Assembly (NCBI GenBank): GCA_003140835.1
Contig: PLLA01000034.1
Coordinates: forward strand, 1-55,371
Direction: 5' to 3'
Source of the DNA: Candidatus Tumulicola scandinaviensis
Lineage (GTDB): Bacteria > Vulcanimicrobiota > Vulcanimicrobiia > Vulcanimicrobiales > Vulcanimicrobiaceae
DNA length: 55,371 nt
The number at the start of each line of letters is the position of its first letter. The stretch's first letter is position 1. Below, piece by piece: positions 33,253-41,648 of the stretch. The position numbers and the translations under genes are program-made. The notes beneath the pieces were generated by a model. The model had not been told where the DNA came from. It searched no databases and saw only the letters and a list, made by a program, of their open reading frames with translations.

Positions 33253-34416
33253 CTACATCACGACGGTCCAGTCAACCAGGCGGTATTGGGCGCCAGTGCT
33301 GGTAATCGTCAGAGCCCCGCTGCCGAACGCATCGGAGAACAGATTGGCGACGCGCGTCTTGCCGTTGGTCAGCAGCCCGTCGAACACAATCGCACCGGTT
33401 CGGCTCCTTCCGCTGGTGCGCGTCGTCAGATCGAAGGTAAAGCCGCCTGAAAACGTCGCGCCGGACACACTTAAGCTCGACAGCCTGCCATCGCGGTACG
33501 ACACGCGGATCGGTATGGTAAACGCTCGCGTGCTCGCGGAGCCGGCGAGCGCGTAGCCGGGCGCGGCATTCGCGCATCCAGCATGCGACGTTCCGGTGAG
33601 AAGCGAGAGGGAGTCTATGGGTCCGGCTAACGTGCTTCCGATTTGCGTCGTCGACACGCTTACTCCGCCGGCCGGATCGGTGCGGCGAACTGAGGTCGGG
33701 GAATCGAGGGTGCTGCCTTGCCAGCCAAAGGTCGCGTCGAGGGATGGAATGCCGGCCGCGTCGTAGCCGGCCGAGCTCGCGCACAACGCGTTGACGTCGT
33801 CGCCTCGGGAGGGAGCGATCGCGATTTGCGAAGTGGAGACGGTCCGTCGCTGGTTCGAAACGAGCAGCTGCCGCGTCGTCGATTTCGCGAAACCATCGCC
33901 GGCGAGGGGGAAGCCCAGCGCGTCGAACGTCGCGTTGACGATCCGCGAGCTTTCGAGCCGCAGAGCGAGCGGCGACGCGCCGTTACGCGCGTAAATCGAA
34001 ACGGCCACGGTTTCGCTTTCGGCGCCCATTCCCAGTGGTACGAAGGTACGAACGGTATCGCGAGCGAGTTGCGTGCAGCCGGCGTCAAAGAACTCGCGCA
34101 TCTCGGTCGAGTGCGGATCGCCCGTCCGGCTGGGCGTCAGCAACTCCATGCCGCGCAGGCAGTCGCGACCGGCGGTCTCGGCACCACCGGCGTCGGCCAG
34201 TTGATTTATGAGGGATCCCAGCGAATCGACCGCGCCGATGGCGGCCGAAGCATTCTGCGAGCCGGTCGGCCGATGGGCTACGATCGCCGCGGCATCGTCG
34301 AGGGTTTCCAAACCACCACCGCTTGACGAAAGATCCGAGCCGCCCCGACCGCCGCAGCCGGCGAGCGCCAAAGCGCAGGCGGCGGCTGCAATTGCGAAAA
34401 TTCGGGATCGGGCCAT
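33253..34416 (-). CDS. Lipoprotein of unknown function
   Basis: 387 residues with a lipoprotein signal (IAAAACALALAGCGGRG). The mature part is Ser/Thr/Gly-rich, with likely beta-strand repeats (RAFTIPIRVSYRDGRLSS, SGATFSGGFTFDLTTRTSG), and contains several cysteines. I recognise no family. It is probably anchored at the outside of the membrane. It is convergent with the GNAT gene; the tRNA pair begins 159 bases beyond its start on the other strand. Confidence 0.7.
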   Translation of the reverse strand: MARSRIFAIAAAACALALAGCGGRGGSDLSSSGGGLETLDDAAAIVAHRPTGSQNASAAIGAVDSLGSLINQLADAGGAETAGRDCLRGMELLTPSRTGDPHSTEMREFFDAGCTQLARDTVRTFVPLGMGAESETVAVSIYARNGASPLALRLESSRIVNATFDALGFPLAGDGFAKSTTRQLLVSNQRRTVSTSQIAIAPSRGDDVNALCASSAGYDAAGIPSLDATFGWQGSTLDSPTSVRRTDPAGGVSVSTTQIGSTLAGPIDSLSLLTGTSHAGCANAAPGYALAGSASTRAFTIPIRVSYRDGRLSSLSVSGATFSGGFTFDLTTRTSGRSRTGAIVFDGLLTNGKTRVANLFSDAFGSGALTITSTGAQYRLVDWTVVM

Positions 34417-34574
34417 ACCAACGTCTCCTGACTGGGGCGCCTACCGGGATTTCTCACCTACTATGCTAGGTGAAAACCGTGAAACGCGCCTGAAAGCTGC
34501 GTGAGAGGAGTGCGATTTCCCCGCTTGCCGAGGACTCGACCCGCGCGGTATCGTACCCTGGTCTGCCGATTCGT

Positions 34575-34659
34575 GGGTAGGTGGCCGAGCGGTTAATGGC
34601 ACCAGGCTGTAAACTTGGCGCGCGAAAGCGCTACGCTGGTTCGAATCCAGCCCTGCCCA
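34575..34659 (+). tRNA. tRNA-Tyr (anticodon GTA)
   Basis: Acceptor GGGTAGG/CCTGCCC with A discriminator. The anticodon arm CCAGG-CTGTAAA-CTTGG gives GTA. It has a long variable arm with GCGC-GAAA-GCGC as expected for bacterial Tyr, and T arm GCTGG-TTCGAAT-CCAGC. CCA is encoded at 34660-34662. Confidence 0.95.
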
Positions 34660-34669
34660 CCATTTTTTC

Positions 34670-34740
34670 GCGGGCGTTGCATAATGGTAATGCCCTTGCC
34701 TTCCAAGCAAGAGTCGCGGGTTCGATTCCCGCCGCCCGCT
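34670..34740 (+). tRNA. tRNA-Gly (anticodon TCC)
   Basis: Acceptor GCGGGCG/CGCCCGC. The anticodon arm CTTGC-CTTCCAA-GCAAG gives TCC. T arm GCGGG-TTCGATT-CCCGC, T discriminator, CCA encoded at 34741-34743. It lies 7 bases after the tRNA-Tyr CCA, so the two are co-transcribed. Its last 22 bases, including CCA, are repeated at 36932. Confidence 0.95.
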
Positions 34741-34744
34741 CCAG
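34723..34744 (+). repeat. tRNA-Gly 3' end, one copy of a 22-bp direct repeat (attachment-site candidate)
   Basis: This 22-base stretch covers part of the T loop, the T stem, the acceptor and the CCA. It recurs in direct orientation at 36932-36953 with one mismatch. Confidence 0.6.
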
Positions 34745-34774
34745 AAAAGCTCTTATTTCAGTGGAGCTTTTTTT
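34745..34774 (+). terminator. Rho-independent terminator of the tRNA pair
   Basis: AAAAGCTC (34745-34752), 11-base loop, GAGCTTTT (34764-34771), continued by T residues. It immediately follows the tRNA-Gly CCA. Confidence 0.8.
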
Positions 34775-34776
34775 GC

Positions 34777-34806
34777 GTTATCGAGAATAGTGTATTATCG
34801 ATAACT
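34777..34806 (+). repeat. Palindromic site, copy 1
   Basis: GTTATCGA, 13 bases, TCGATAAC: a perfect 8-base inverted repeat. The arms TATCGAGAAT and TTATCGATAACT recur at 48517-48543. A second stem, TGAGAC-N8-GTCTCA, follows at 34806-34825. The layout resembles a tyrosine-recombinase core site, but this is not shown. Confidence 0.5.
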
Positions 34807-34875
34807 GAGACGATGCCACGTCTCAATCGGCGCCCACGGTCTGCCGTACCTTAGCGGTTCAGGGCAGCCCGAACG

Positions 34876-36546
34876 ATGCAGCCTTTCCGGTTGACGGCCA
34901 CATCCGGCAAGGTTCCCGAAGCGAAGCGCCCGAACGTCAAAGCGCGAAGAGGGCCCACACATGATGCGGTTCCCAATCGGCAATTGCTAAGCCGGCGCAG
35001 GTTTCTGAAGTCCGGAGCTTCCGCTGCCGTGTTCACGTCGGCCATTTCGTTGACGCGCTGCTCCTCAGTTGCGCCGGCACCGTCGCCGCGCACGCTGCCC
35101 CTCGACCGATTACGTTCTGCGATCCAGGGGCGCGTCATCGCCCCGTCGGATCCGGCGTACGGCATTGCGAGCCAACCATGGAATGCGCACTTTGCCGGCA
35201 TTCTCCCCGTTGCGGTGGTCGTCGTCGCATCCGCAGACGACGTGGCGCAAACCATCAAGTTCGCGCGCGAATACCGACTCAGCTTCGCGATGCGCAACGG
35301 TCGCCACGGTTTTGCGGGGTTCTCAGCAAACGCCGGGCTGGTCGTCGACGTGTCGAATCTCACCGCGGTTCGAGCGGACAGCGCAGGAGAACGGGCGACG
35401 TTCGGAGCCGGTCTAACGAATTTGCCGTTGTACGCCAAGTTGTGGCCGACGCGCATGACGGTGCCAGCCGGGACGTGTCCGACCGTGGGGCTTACCGGAC
35501 TAAGTGCTGCCGGTGGATTCGGCCGGTTGTCGCGTCTGTACGGGCTGACCTGCGACAATATTCTCGAACTGAAAGTCGTTACGGCCGCCGGCGATCTCGT
35601 GACGGCGAGTCAAAACGAAAACGCGGATCTGTTGTGGGCCTGTAAGGGCGGCGGCGGCGGAAACTTCGGCGCAGTCGTCGAGTTGACGGCCCGGCTGCAT
35701 CCGGTCGATATGCTGTTCACGGAGATCGCCTATACGTTTTCGATCGCAAATGCGGTTCGCGTTATGACGGCGTTTCAAGCATGGGTCCCCGAGCTGCCGG
35801 ACCGCGGTCACTGCTGGACCGAGATCCGCACAGGCGACCCGAAAACCGGCGCCTCGGTGATCGTCGAGTTCACGCTCGCCGGTCCGGAAGACCAGGCGCG
35901 GGCACTGGGCCAAGAACTCATCAGCGCTGCGGGCGTCCAACCCAAGGCGACGTCGATTGTGACGGCACCGTATTTGTCGACCATGCGAGACTCGCTATGC
36001 GCCGGTTTACGACCCGACGAATGCGCCTATGTCGGCGTTTCGCCGCACGGCGTCCTGCCTCGTCCAGCTTTTTACGCTAAGTCTGATCTGATTCGCACGA
36101 CGTGGCCGGCGGAGGCCTTCGAAGCGCTGGTCGAAGCGATCGAGCGACGCCAAGCCGACCCGGTGCTGACGCCCCTAAATTATAATGGCGCAATCAACAT
36201 CGGAAAGATCGCCTTCGAAACCGCCGGCGGGGCGATCGCCCGGCCTCCGGCTACGCCGTCGGCCTTCGCGCATCGTGACATTCGCTACGTCGTGCAGTAC
36301 GAGGCGCGTTGGCGGCCTTACGCGAGCGACTTGGTCCCGAATGCGAATATCGCATGGACCGAGGCGACGTACGAGTCGGTCAAGTCATGGCTTTCCGGCA
36401 GCGCCTATCAGGGATACGCGGATCCGAATCTCTTGAATTGGCAGCACCAGTACTATGGCGCCAGTTTGCGGCGATTGCGAGCGATAAAGCGAAAATACGA
36501 CCCGGATGACGTGTTCCGCTATCCGCAATCGATTCCGTCGGCATAG
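34876..36546 (+). CDS. Tat-exported FAD-linked oxidase (berberine-bridge-enzyme family)
   Basis: 556 residues. A Tat signal is visible (SRRRFLKSGASAAVFTSAIS), preceded by about 38 residues, so the true start may be a nearer TTG before LSRRRF. The FAD domain has AMRNGRHGFAGFSANAGLVV, where the His could carry 8-alpha FAD, and VPAGTCPTVGLTGLSAAGG, where the Cys could make the second flavin bond. The BBE tail, NLLNWQHQYYGASLRRLRAI, closes the protein. Members oxidise sugars, alcohols or alkaloids with oxygen. It lies alone between the tRNA-Gly and the second copy of its 3' end. Confidence 0.88.
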   Translation: MQPFRLTATSGKVPEAKRPNVKARRGPTHDAVPNRQLLSRRRFLKSGASAAVFTSAISLTRCSSVAPAPSPRTLPLDRLRSAIQGRVIAPSDPAYGIASQPWNAHFAGILPVAVVVVASADDVAQTIKFAREYRLSFAMRNGRHGFAGFSANAGLVVDVSNLTAVRADSAGERATFGAGLTNLPLYAKLWPTRMTVPAGTCPTVGLTGLSAAGGFGRLSRLYGLTCDNILELKVVTAAGDLVTASQNENADLLWACKGGGGGNFGAVVELTARLHPVDMLFTEIAYTFSIANAVRVMTAFQAWVPELPDRGHCWTEIRTGDPKTGASVIVEFTLAGPEDQARALGQELISAAGVQPKATSIVTAPYLSTMRDSLCAGLRPDECAYVGVSPHGVLPRPAFYAKSDLIRTTWPAEAFEALVEAIERRQADPVLTPLNYNGAINIGKIAFETAGGAIARPPATPSAFAHRDIRYVVQYEARWRPYASDLVPNANIAWTEATYESVKSWLSGSAYQGYADPNLLNWQHQYYGASLRRLRAIKRKYDPDDVFRYPQSIPSA

Positions 36547-36656
36547 TGCAGGCGGCAGATATTCAATTGGATTGAATGGTTGCCGACGGCGGGGGCCGGC
36601 GCCGTTATCGTCGCCGCTGCTTAGAGCATCACAGCGGGCAGTTATATACTCTGGTT

Positions 36657-36773
36657 GATGATTGCTTTGATTTTACGAAGCCGCCACGAAAGTTCGTATC
36701 CATCAAAGCTCCAAAAGGACCCTCGTTTTTCGTGCATCAAGTAGACGACGGTCGCGCGCCGGACTACGAGTAG
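36657..36773 (+). pseudogene. C-terminal fragment of a PLC-type phosphoesterase
   Basis: About 38 codons ending at TAG 36771. DDCFDFTKPPRKFVSIKAP, FFVHQ and DDGRAPDYE align with the last residues of the intact phosphoesterase ending at 2260 (DCFDFTQPPRRFVPIAAP and DPRAPDQE). Nothing of the catalytic part is present upstream; the preceding bases follow the flavoprotein stop. It is a leftover of a recombination or deletion. Confidence 0.7.
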
Positions 36774-36931
36774 TTAAATCTAGGGTTTTTCGCGTTCGGG
36801 GCCTGGCGGACTAACCGCATTACGGTCGATGACCGGCGTGGATAGCGCGATCCCTCAGCAGAGCGTCGCTCGTCCAGCCCTACAACGTCTGCCTGGGCCG
36901 CGGCGCCAGGCCGGGCGTTCCCCGAGGCATA

Positions 36932-36953
36932 CGATTCTCGCCGCCCGCTCCAG
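36932..36953 (+). repeat. Second copy of the tRNA-Gly 3' end (attachment-site candidate)
   Basis: 21 of 22 bases match 34723-34744, including the CCGCCCGCTCCAG end. The rest of the tRNA is absent. The two copies enclose the flavoprotein gene and the phosphoesterase fragment. Apart from this, 36774-37002 shows no gene. Confidence 0.6.
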
Positions 36954-37002
36954 CTCGCCGTCCCCCTTCCGGCGGTTTATCAGAATCCAAGGATGACGGC
37001 GA

Positions 37003-37425
37003 GTGGGTCCGTTCGAACACATCGGCATGGACGATGTATCTACGACGCCGGGCTGCGTGTTCGGCAATGCTCGGAACATTCTGCGTATTGAAGCGGCCGC
37101 GCTGCTTGTGGCGTTCCTGATCGCATACTATGAAATGCATGCGAGTTGGCTGCTCTTCGTCGTGCTAATCCTAGCGCCGGATATCGGGATGATTGGATAT
37201 CTTCGCGGGGCACGCGTTGGCGCATGGTCGTACAACGTGTTTCACAGTTATGTTGGCCCGGTCATCGCCTTGGCCGCGGCAGCTGAATTTTCTCGCGCAT
37301 TTCTGCCGTTTGCGATTATCTGGGCTGCGCACATCGCGCTCGATCGCGCCCTTGGCTACGGATTGAAGTATTCTGACTCGTTCACCCATACGCACCTTGG
37401 AGTAATCGGCCGTAGAGGGGCCTAG
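37003..37425 (+). CDS. DUF4260-like small membrane protein
   Basis: 140 residues, mostly membrane-spanning. ILRIEAAALLVAFLIAYYEM, WLLFVVLILAPDIGMIGYLR, GAWSYNVFHSYVGPVIALAA and LDRALGYGLKYSDSFTHTHL follow the DUF4260 pattern (Pro-Asp in the second helix, YN and H in the third, GYGLKY near the end). Function is unknown. AAGGA lies 9 bases before the GTG start; ATG 37027 is possible. It converges with the phosphoesterase gene. Confidence 0.75.
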   Translation: MGPFEHIGMDDVSTTPGCVFGNARNILRIEAAALLVAFLIAYYEMHASWLLFVVLILAPDIGMIGYLRGARVGAWSYNVFHSYVGPVIALAAAAEFSRAFLPFAIIWAAHIALDRALGYGLKYSDSFTHTHLGVIGRRGA

Positions 37426-37459
37426 CCGGCGAACGCGATAGCCAGTAAAAACCCCACTT

Positions 37460-38818
37460 TTAGGGATCCTCTATATACGGAGCCTTAGATGGCTGGAACG
37501 GGGGCGCTTTAATGGGTACGAACGGCCGCGGTTGCTGAGTGTAATCAAAGGCGTCCGATAGATCGTCCGCGCGTCGGTCGGTTGTTTTGAGCGAACCCTT
37601 TGGTATCCCGAACGTTTCTTCGGAGAAGGCTAAGATACTGCCGAACTCGTGCGTGGCTTTAGACACGTAGCCTCGTTTGGCGTACAGAGAGATGACCAGC
37701 AGCGGAACACGGAACCCCAGCTCGTAGTGGTTGACGATCGGTGGCGACACGTGATCGTACCAGCCTCCCCAGTCATCCCACGTTACGAAGATCGCCGTGT
37801 TCTGCCAATACTTGCTCTTGCCGACGGCGTTAACGACGGCTGCAACCCAGGACGGCCCCTCTGCGCCGCTCCCGATACCGGCGTGGTCGGAATGCGCGCT
37901 GTCGGGCATGACCCATGACAGACCAGCGAGGCGTCCTTTAGAAATATCGGTCAGAATCGTTTCCGGAGGATCGATGACGTTCGCATAGTCGGCGCCGTAT
38001 CGCACGTGCCGAATAGCGTCGAAAGCATGCCATAGACCCGCTTTCTTATTGTGCTGATAGTAGCGCCACGTGACGTGCTGACTATCGAGAAAGTCCGACA
38101 GCGCCGGCCGATCGAAACACGGAAACGGCATTGGCCCTGCGGAGCCGTCGCTGGGGTTTATCGTAAGCACGGTATCGGACGAGGGCGCATCGCACCCCGG
38201 GCTCATCGGTTTGGCCGGGGGTTGAGCGAAATTCGTCGATACCCGATACGCTAAAATCGAAGGATCCGTCGCGGTACCCGTGACGATGTAAAGGTGCGCA
38301 GGGAAGCTGGGACCTTGATTACTCTGGAACATGCGGTCGCCGAAAACGTACTGCCTAGCCATATCAAAATACGGTTGGACTTCGAACCGCGGCGCGTAGG
38401 CAAATGGCCGCAGGTGAAACTTCGGTTGAAAACCCCGGTCGAAGCCGTCCATCTTTCCGTTATCGTAATCTCTCACGAAGGACTCATGGCCGTGACCTAA
38501 GTCCCACGGCACTTTTAGCGACGTCATGTGCAGCGGCACGACATCGCCGTTTGAGTCAACGGCGGTATCGGCGATGTCCGCGCCGGGTAGCCCTTGGAAA
38601 AGGTTATCGGGAGTCCGGTTCTCTTGGAAAATGATGACGATGTGCTGAATCGGCGTCGGTAGTTGACTGCCAGCTAGGGAGTATCCGCTATTGTGAGTCA
38701 GCGGCGGAGCGAACGACTGCGACGCTCCGTTACAAGACGCAAGGACGAGCGCCATAACCAGCGAGAGACTTGAAATGTTAGCAAACGCTATCTTCCCGTG
38801 AGTCCTCTCAAAAATCAT
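37460..38818 (-). CDS. Secreted phosphoesterase / phospholipase C family lipoprotein (second copy)
   Basis: About 452 residues. The lipoprotein signal ends LSLVMALVLASCNGAS. The family motifs IQHIVIIFQENRTPDNLFQG, TAIFVTWDDWGGWYDHVSPP and LLVISLYAKRGYV are intact; the nucleophile position carries Thr after ENR, where the copy at 0.9 kb has Ser. The frame is open to 39031, but that part is a shadow of the upstream gene; the ATGs at 38818/38821 give a proper signal peptide and overlap the upstream stop by about 10 bases. The two tandem copies are clearly related and co-transcribed. The substrate is unknown. Confidence 0.85.
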   Translation of the reverse strand: MIFERTHGKIAFANISSLSLVMALVLASCNGASQSFAPPLTHNSGYSLAGSQLPTPIQHIVIIFQENRTPDNLFQGLPGADIADTAVDSNGDVVPLHMTSLKVPWDLGHGHESFVRDYDNGKMDGFDRGFQPKFHLRPFAYAPRFEVQPYFDMARQYVFGDRMFQSNQGPSFPAHLYIVTGTATDPSILAYRVSTNFAQPPAKPMSPGCDAPSSDTVLTINPSDGSAGPMPFPCFDRPALSDFLDSQHVTWRYYQHNKKAGLWHAFDAIRHVRYGADYANVIDPPETILTDISKGRLAGLSWVMPDSAHSDHAGIGSGAEGPSWVAAVVNAVGKSKYWQNTAIFVTWDDWGGWYDHVSPPIVNHYELGFRVPLLVISLYAKRGYVSKATHEFGSILAFSEETFGIPKGSLKTTDRRADDLSDAFDYTQQPRPFVPIKAPPFQPSKAPYIEDP

Positions 38819-40208
38819 CATCGGGTGCCACATCGGAGGGAGCCTGTTTGAGGAAATGGCTAGGACCAAACGGTGCGTGGATGTGATGGAACGCACGCGG
38901 CGGTTGACTAAAGTCGAAGCAATCGGCGAGATCGTCGGAACGAGCGTCCGTGGTCTTGAGCGAGCCCAGCCCGTACGTCTCTTCGATGAACTTGAGAATG
39001 CTGCCGAACTCGTGTTGCTTGTGAGACACATACGGGTGTTTGGCGTACGGTGAGATCACGAGAAGCGGGACCCGGAAGCCGAGTTCGTAGGAGTTGTACA
39101 TGGGCGGCTTCACGTGATCGTACCAGCCCCCCCAGTCGTCCCAAGTCACGAAGATCGCCGTGTCGTTCCAATATTTGCTTGCACCGACGGCGTTAACGAT
39201 TCCGGCGACCCACGACGGAGCGGTTCCGTCGGTTACCTTCGCGTGATCTGAGTCGGGGCCGGCGGGCATTATCCATGTGACTGGCTTGAGATTGCCATTG
39301 CTTATGTCGGTTAGCACGCGGCTCGACGGCGCTTCGACTTCGGTTTTGTACGCCGACGCATTGTAAATGTGGCGAATGGCATCGAGGGCATTCCAGAGTC
39401 CGGGTCCATAAGCATGTTCGTAGAAACGCCACTCGACCCGCTTGGCATCGAGCAAGTCGGTGAGGGAATCTCGCTCGAAACACGGAAAGACCGTTTGCTT
39501 AATTACTCCCGCGGGGTCGATCAAGGCCACGAGCGAACCAGCCGGCGAGTCACAGCCGCCGGTACTGGCATTTTGCAAACTGTAAGGATTGTTGGCCGCT
39601 CGAACAGCGGAGTGGTTCGCAATCGTCGACGTTCCACTGATGATGTACTGATGCGCGGGGAAGCTCGGCCCTTGGTTCGTCTGGAACATTTGGTCGGCTA
39701 ACACCCATTCGTTAGCCATGTCCCAGTACGGCTTCGATTCCGAGCGCGGCACCATGCCGTACGCGCGCCGGTTCGGTTGGGGGCAGGCACTCGGCTTTCC
39801 ACACGCGGAGCTTTTCTCGAGGTCGAACCCGTTCATATTCCCGCCCGCGTATTCGGTCGTGAATGCCGAATGCGCATGGCTGATGTCGTAGGGCGCGGTC
39901 TCGCTAACTTGTGCCAGCGGTATGTGATTGCCGTTATGATCCAATCCCCACGATTGCGTATCGGCGCCTGGATAGCCGTTAAACAGATTGTCGGTGGAGC
40001 GGTTTTCTTGAAAAATGATGATAACGTGCTTGATCTTTCCCGACCATGGGGCGATATGGGAACGCATTCCGGGTACTATCGCTAGGCTCGACTGGCCGGG
40101 CGAAGATGCCTCGCTGCTTGGGAGCATCGCACTAGGCGTTCCATGACAACCGCTTACGGTTAGGATGAGTAACGATACAGCGATGACTGCGGCACTTGGA
40201 CGGTGCAT
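38808..40208 (-). CDS. Secreted phosphoesterase / phospholipase C family lipoprotein (third copy)
   Basis: 466 residues with the lipoprotein signal VIAVSLLILTVSGCHGTPS. KHVIIIFQENRSTDNLFNG, NQGPSFPAHQYIISG, TAIFVTWDDWGGWYDHVKPP and HEFGSILKFIEETYGLGSLK match its neighbour and the 887-2260 gene. It is the upstream member of a tandem pair and overlaps the downstream copy. A cupredoxin gene lies 20 bases upstream on the same strand, so all three may share a transcript. Whether the target is phospholipid or another phosphate ester cannot be told. Confidence 0.88.
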   Translation of the reverse strand: MHRPSAAVIAVSLLILTVSGCHGTPSAMLPSSEASSPGQSSLAIVPGMRSHIAPWSGKIKHVIIIFQENRSTDNLFNGYPGADTQSWGLDHNGNHIPLAQVSETAPYDISHAHSAFTTEYAGGNMNGFDLEKSSACGKPSACPQPNRRAYGMVPRSESKPYWDMANEWVLADQMFQTNQGPSFPAHQYIISGTSTIANHSAVRAANNPYSLQNASTGGCDSPAGSLVALIDPAGVIKQTVFPCFERDSLTDLLDAKRVEWRFYEHAYGPGLWNALDAIRHIYNASAYKTEVEAPSSRVLTDISNGNLKPVTWIMPAGPDSDHAKVTDGTAPSWVAGIVNAVGASKYWNDTAIFVTWDDWGGWYDHVKPPMYNSYELGFRVPLLVISPYAKHPYVSHKQHEFGSILKFIEETYGLGSLKTTDARSDDLADCFDFSQPPRAFHHIHAPFGPSHFLKQAPSDVAPDDDF

Positions 40209-40228
40209 TTTGCGTGTACGGCTGCGGC

Positions 40229-40615
40229 TCAGGCTACGACGCGAATGACGAGCGTCATATTGCTATGACCCTGCCCGCACATCACGGAACAATGGATCGT
40301 GTAGGTACCGACTTTCGACGGCGTAAACTTGACGGTTTTCGTCGATCCGGGTGCGATGATCGTGCTGGCGATTCCGAAGTCACTGGATGCGAATCCGTGA
40401 ACGCCTTCGCTCGACGACAACTGCAGCGTTACCGGCTTTCCGGCGTGGACGGTTATTTCTGCCGGCGTGAACTTCCAATTCGATGCCGTTACTGTCACCA
40501 CTTGCGAGCTATCGGCCGCAACGACCGTGCTCTGATCGGCGAGAGCTACACCCCAGAATCCACTAAGCGCGTAAGCACAAAATCCAGCAACTAGCAAGCG
40601 AGATACCTTCATCAC
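40229..40615 (-). CDS. Secreted CuA-type cupredoxin
   Basis: 128 residues with a signal peptide (MMKVSRLLVAGFCAYALSG). One cupredoxin domain has NWKFTPAEITVHAGKPVTLQ, then GVHGFASSDFG and THE C-terminal HCSVMCGQGHSNM. This is the CxxxCxxxHxxM arrangement of a binuclear CuA centre, with the first His in GVHGF, as in cytochrome c oxidase subunit II. There is no membrane hairpin or other oxidase subunit nearby. It is a soluble or periplasmic copper electron-transfer or copper-handling protein by inference. Confidence 0.82.
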   Translation of the reverse strand: MMKVSRLLVAGFCAYALSGFWGVALADQSTVVAADSSQVVTVTASNWKFTPAEITVHAGKPVTLQLSSSEGVHGFASSDFGIASTIIAPGSTKTVKFTPSKVGTYTIHCSVMCGQGHSNMTLVIRVVA

Positions 40616-40777
40616 TTCCTCCTGAATGTTAGAATTACAATGATGCTAGGCTACCTAGTCCGAAGGAAGAAAATACGAAGAACTCGTGACGTTTCTGAAT
40701 ATGGTTGCGAGGCAAGTCTCATGTCCGGCGACCGACGAGTCTAGCTAAGTCCGGATTTAGACTTTCGTCGTAAAGGC

Positions 40778-40912
40778 GTGACGCCAATTAGACCTGCCAA
40801 GCAGGGAATGCCGAAGTCAATCGTACCGCACTGGAAACTCGGCAGCTACGCGCTCGGACAGGGATTTGGCTCGGCCGCTCCGTTGACGATCAATATACTC
40901 CTCGTTCACTAA
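40778..40912 (+). other. Small ORF, possible transporter remnant or leader
   Basis: Within the 313-base gap between the cupredoxin and the next lipoprotein. A GTG at 40778 opens 44 codons ending at TAA 40910. WKLGSYALGQGFGSA and PLTINILLV resemble the first helix of GPH-type sugar symporters, so it may be a remnant. The stop lies directly in the AAGGAG of the next gene. I see nothing else in this gap. Confidence 0.25.
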
Positions 40913-40927
40913 GGAGCGTTTTTCTCG

Positions 40928-41488
40928 ATGCATTATCCCAGATGGGCCGTCGCGGCGGCGCTGATCTCAGCGGCGTTTGCACTGTCGGCGTGCGGCGCCG
41001 GCACGTCTCCAGCCTCGGCCGGACCCGGGACGAGTGGGATCGCCGGAGCCCAGCACGTAGCTGAACAGAATCGCCTCACTGTCGTCGGTATCCATTCCAA
41101 GGCAGCCCCCCAGTGCAACACTTCGCTGTTCCCCTCCGGCTGTTTCTCGTTCTCGAATTCCAAAGGATTGCTCCTCGATTGGTGCTACGGTCCGCCATCG
41201 GATCCGTGCGGAGAGACGGCTGGATTGTCGAACTGGAGCGGCGGCGTTACCCGCGTCAAGAACGGTGCACTGGTCAAAGCGTTCCACGTTACCTATGTGG
41301 GCCCGTTCTATTGCAGTCCCTCGACGTGCGGAACCGGTTTCGGCTCGTTTGAAGAGGACCGGATGGCGCCCCATAAGCACAAGCCGCTGAAGCTAACCAA
41401 TAGGTACGTGTACAAGCAAACCGTCAACGCCTGTACTTCCTCGAGCTGCGTCACGCTCGGGACGGTCGGCATCAACGTCGTCCCGTAA
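40928..41488 (+). CDS. Cys-rich lipoprotein of unknown function
   Basis: 186 residues. The signal AALISAAFALSACGAG has a lipobox Cys. The mature part holds several Cys pairs (QCNTSLFPSGCF, DWCYGPPSDPCGE, FYCSPSTCGTG, ACTSSSC), which suggests disulphides outside the cell. AAGGAG precedes the ATG at 11-12 bases. A strong terminator follows. No family recognised. Confidence 0.7.
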   Translation: MHYPRWAVAAALISAAFALSACGAGTSPASAGPGTSGIAGAQHVAEQNRLTVVGIHSKAAPQCNTSLFPSGCFSFSNSKGLLLDWCYGPPSDPCGETAGLSNWSGGVTRVKNGALVKAFHVTYVGPFYCSPSTCGTGFGSFEEDRMAPHKHKPLKLTNRYVYKQTVNACTSSSCVTLGTVGINVVP

Positions 41489-41511
41489 CTTCGTAGCGTC
41501 TATAAACCTGA

Positions 41512-41540
41512 AGAGGCCCGGCACTTTGCCGGGCCTCTTT
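41512..41540 (+). terminator. Strong Rho-independent terminator
   Basis: AGAGGCCCGGC (41512-41522), ACTTT loop, GCCGGGCCTCT (41528-41538), then TTT. A perfect 11-base-pair stem 24 bases after the lipoprotein stop. Confidence 0.9.
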
Positions 41541-41648
41541 GTATGGGCGCATTAAGCGCGCTGAGCGCTAGCGCGTGACCTTGTAAATCTGCGTTCAGCT
41601 CGATTCTACCACCGGCGCTGCAATCGGAAAAGGGATTCCAAACCGAAG

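Noticed and set aside
34851..35558. 235-codon minus-strand frame opposite the flavoprotein
   Set aside because: No recognisable features; the flavoprotein has a Tat signal, FAD and BBE motifs in the other strand.
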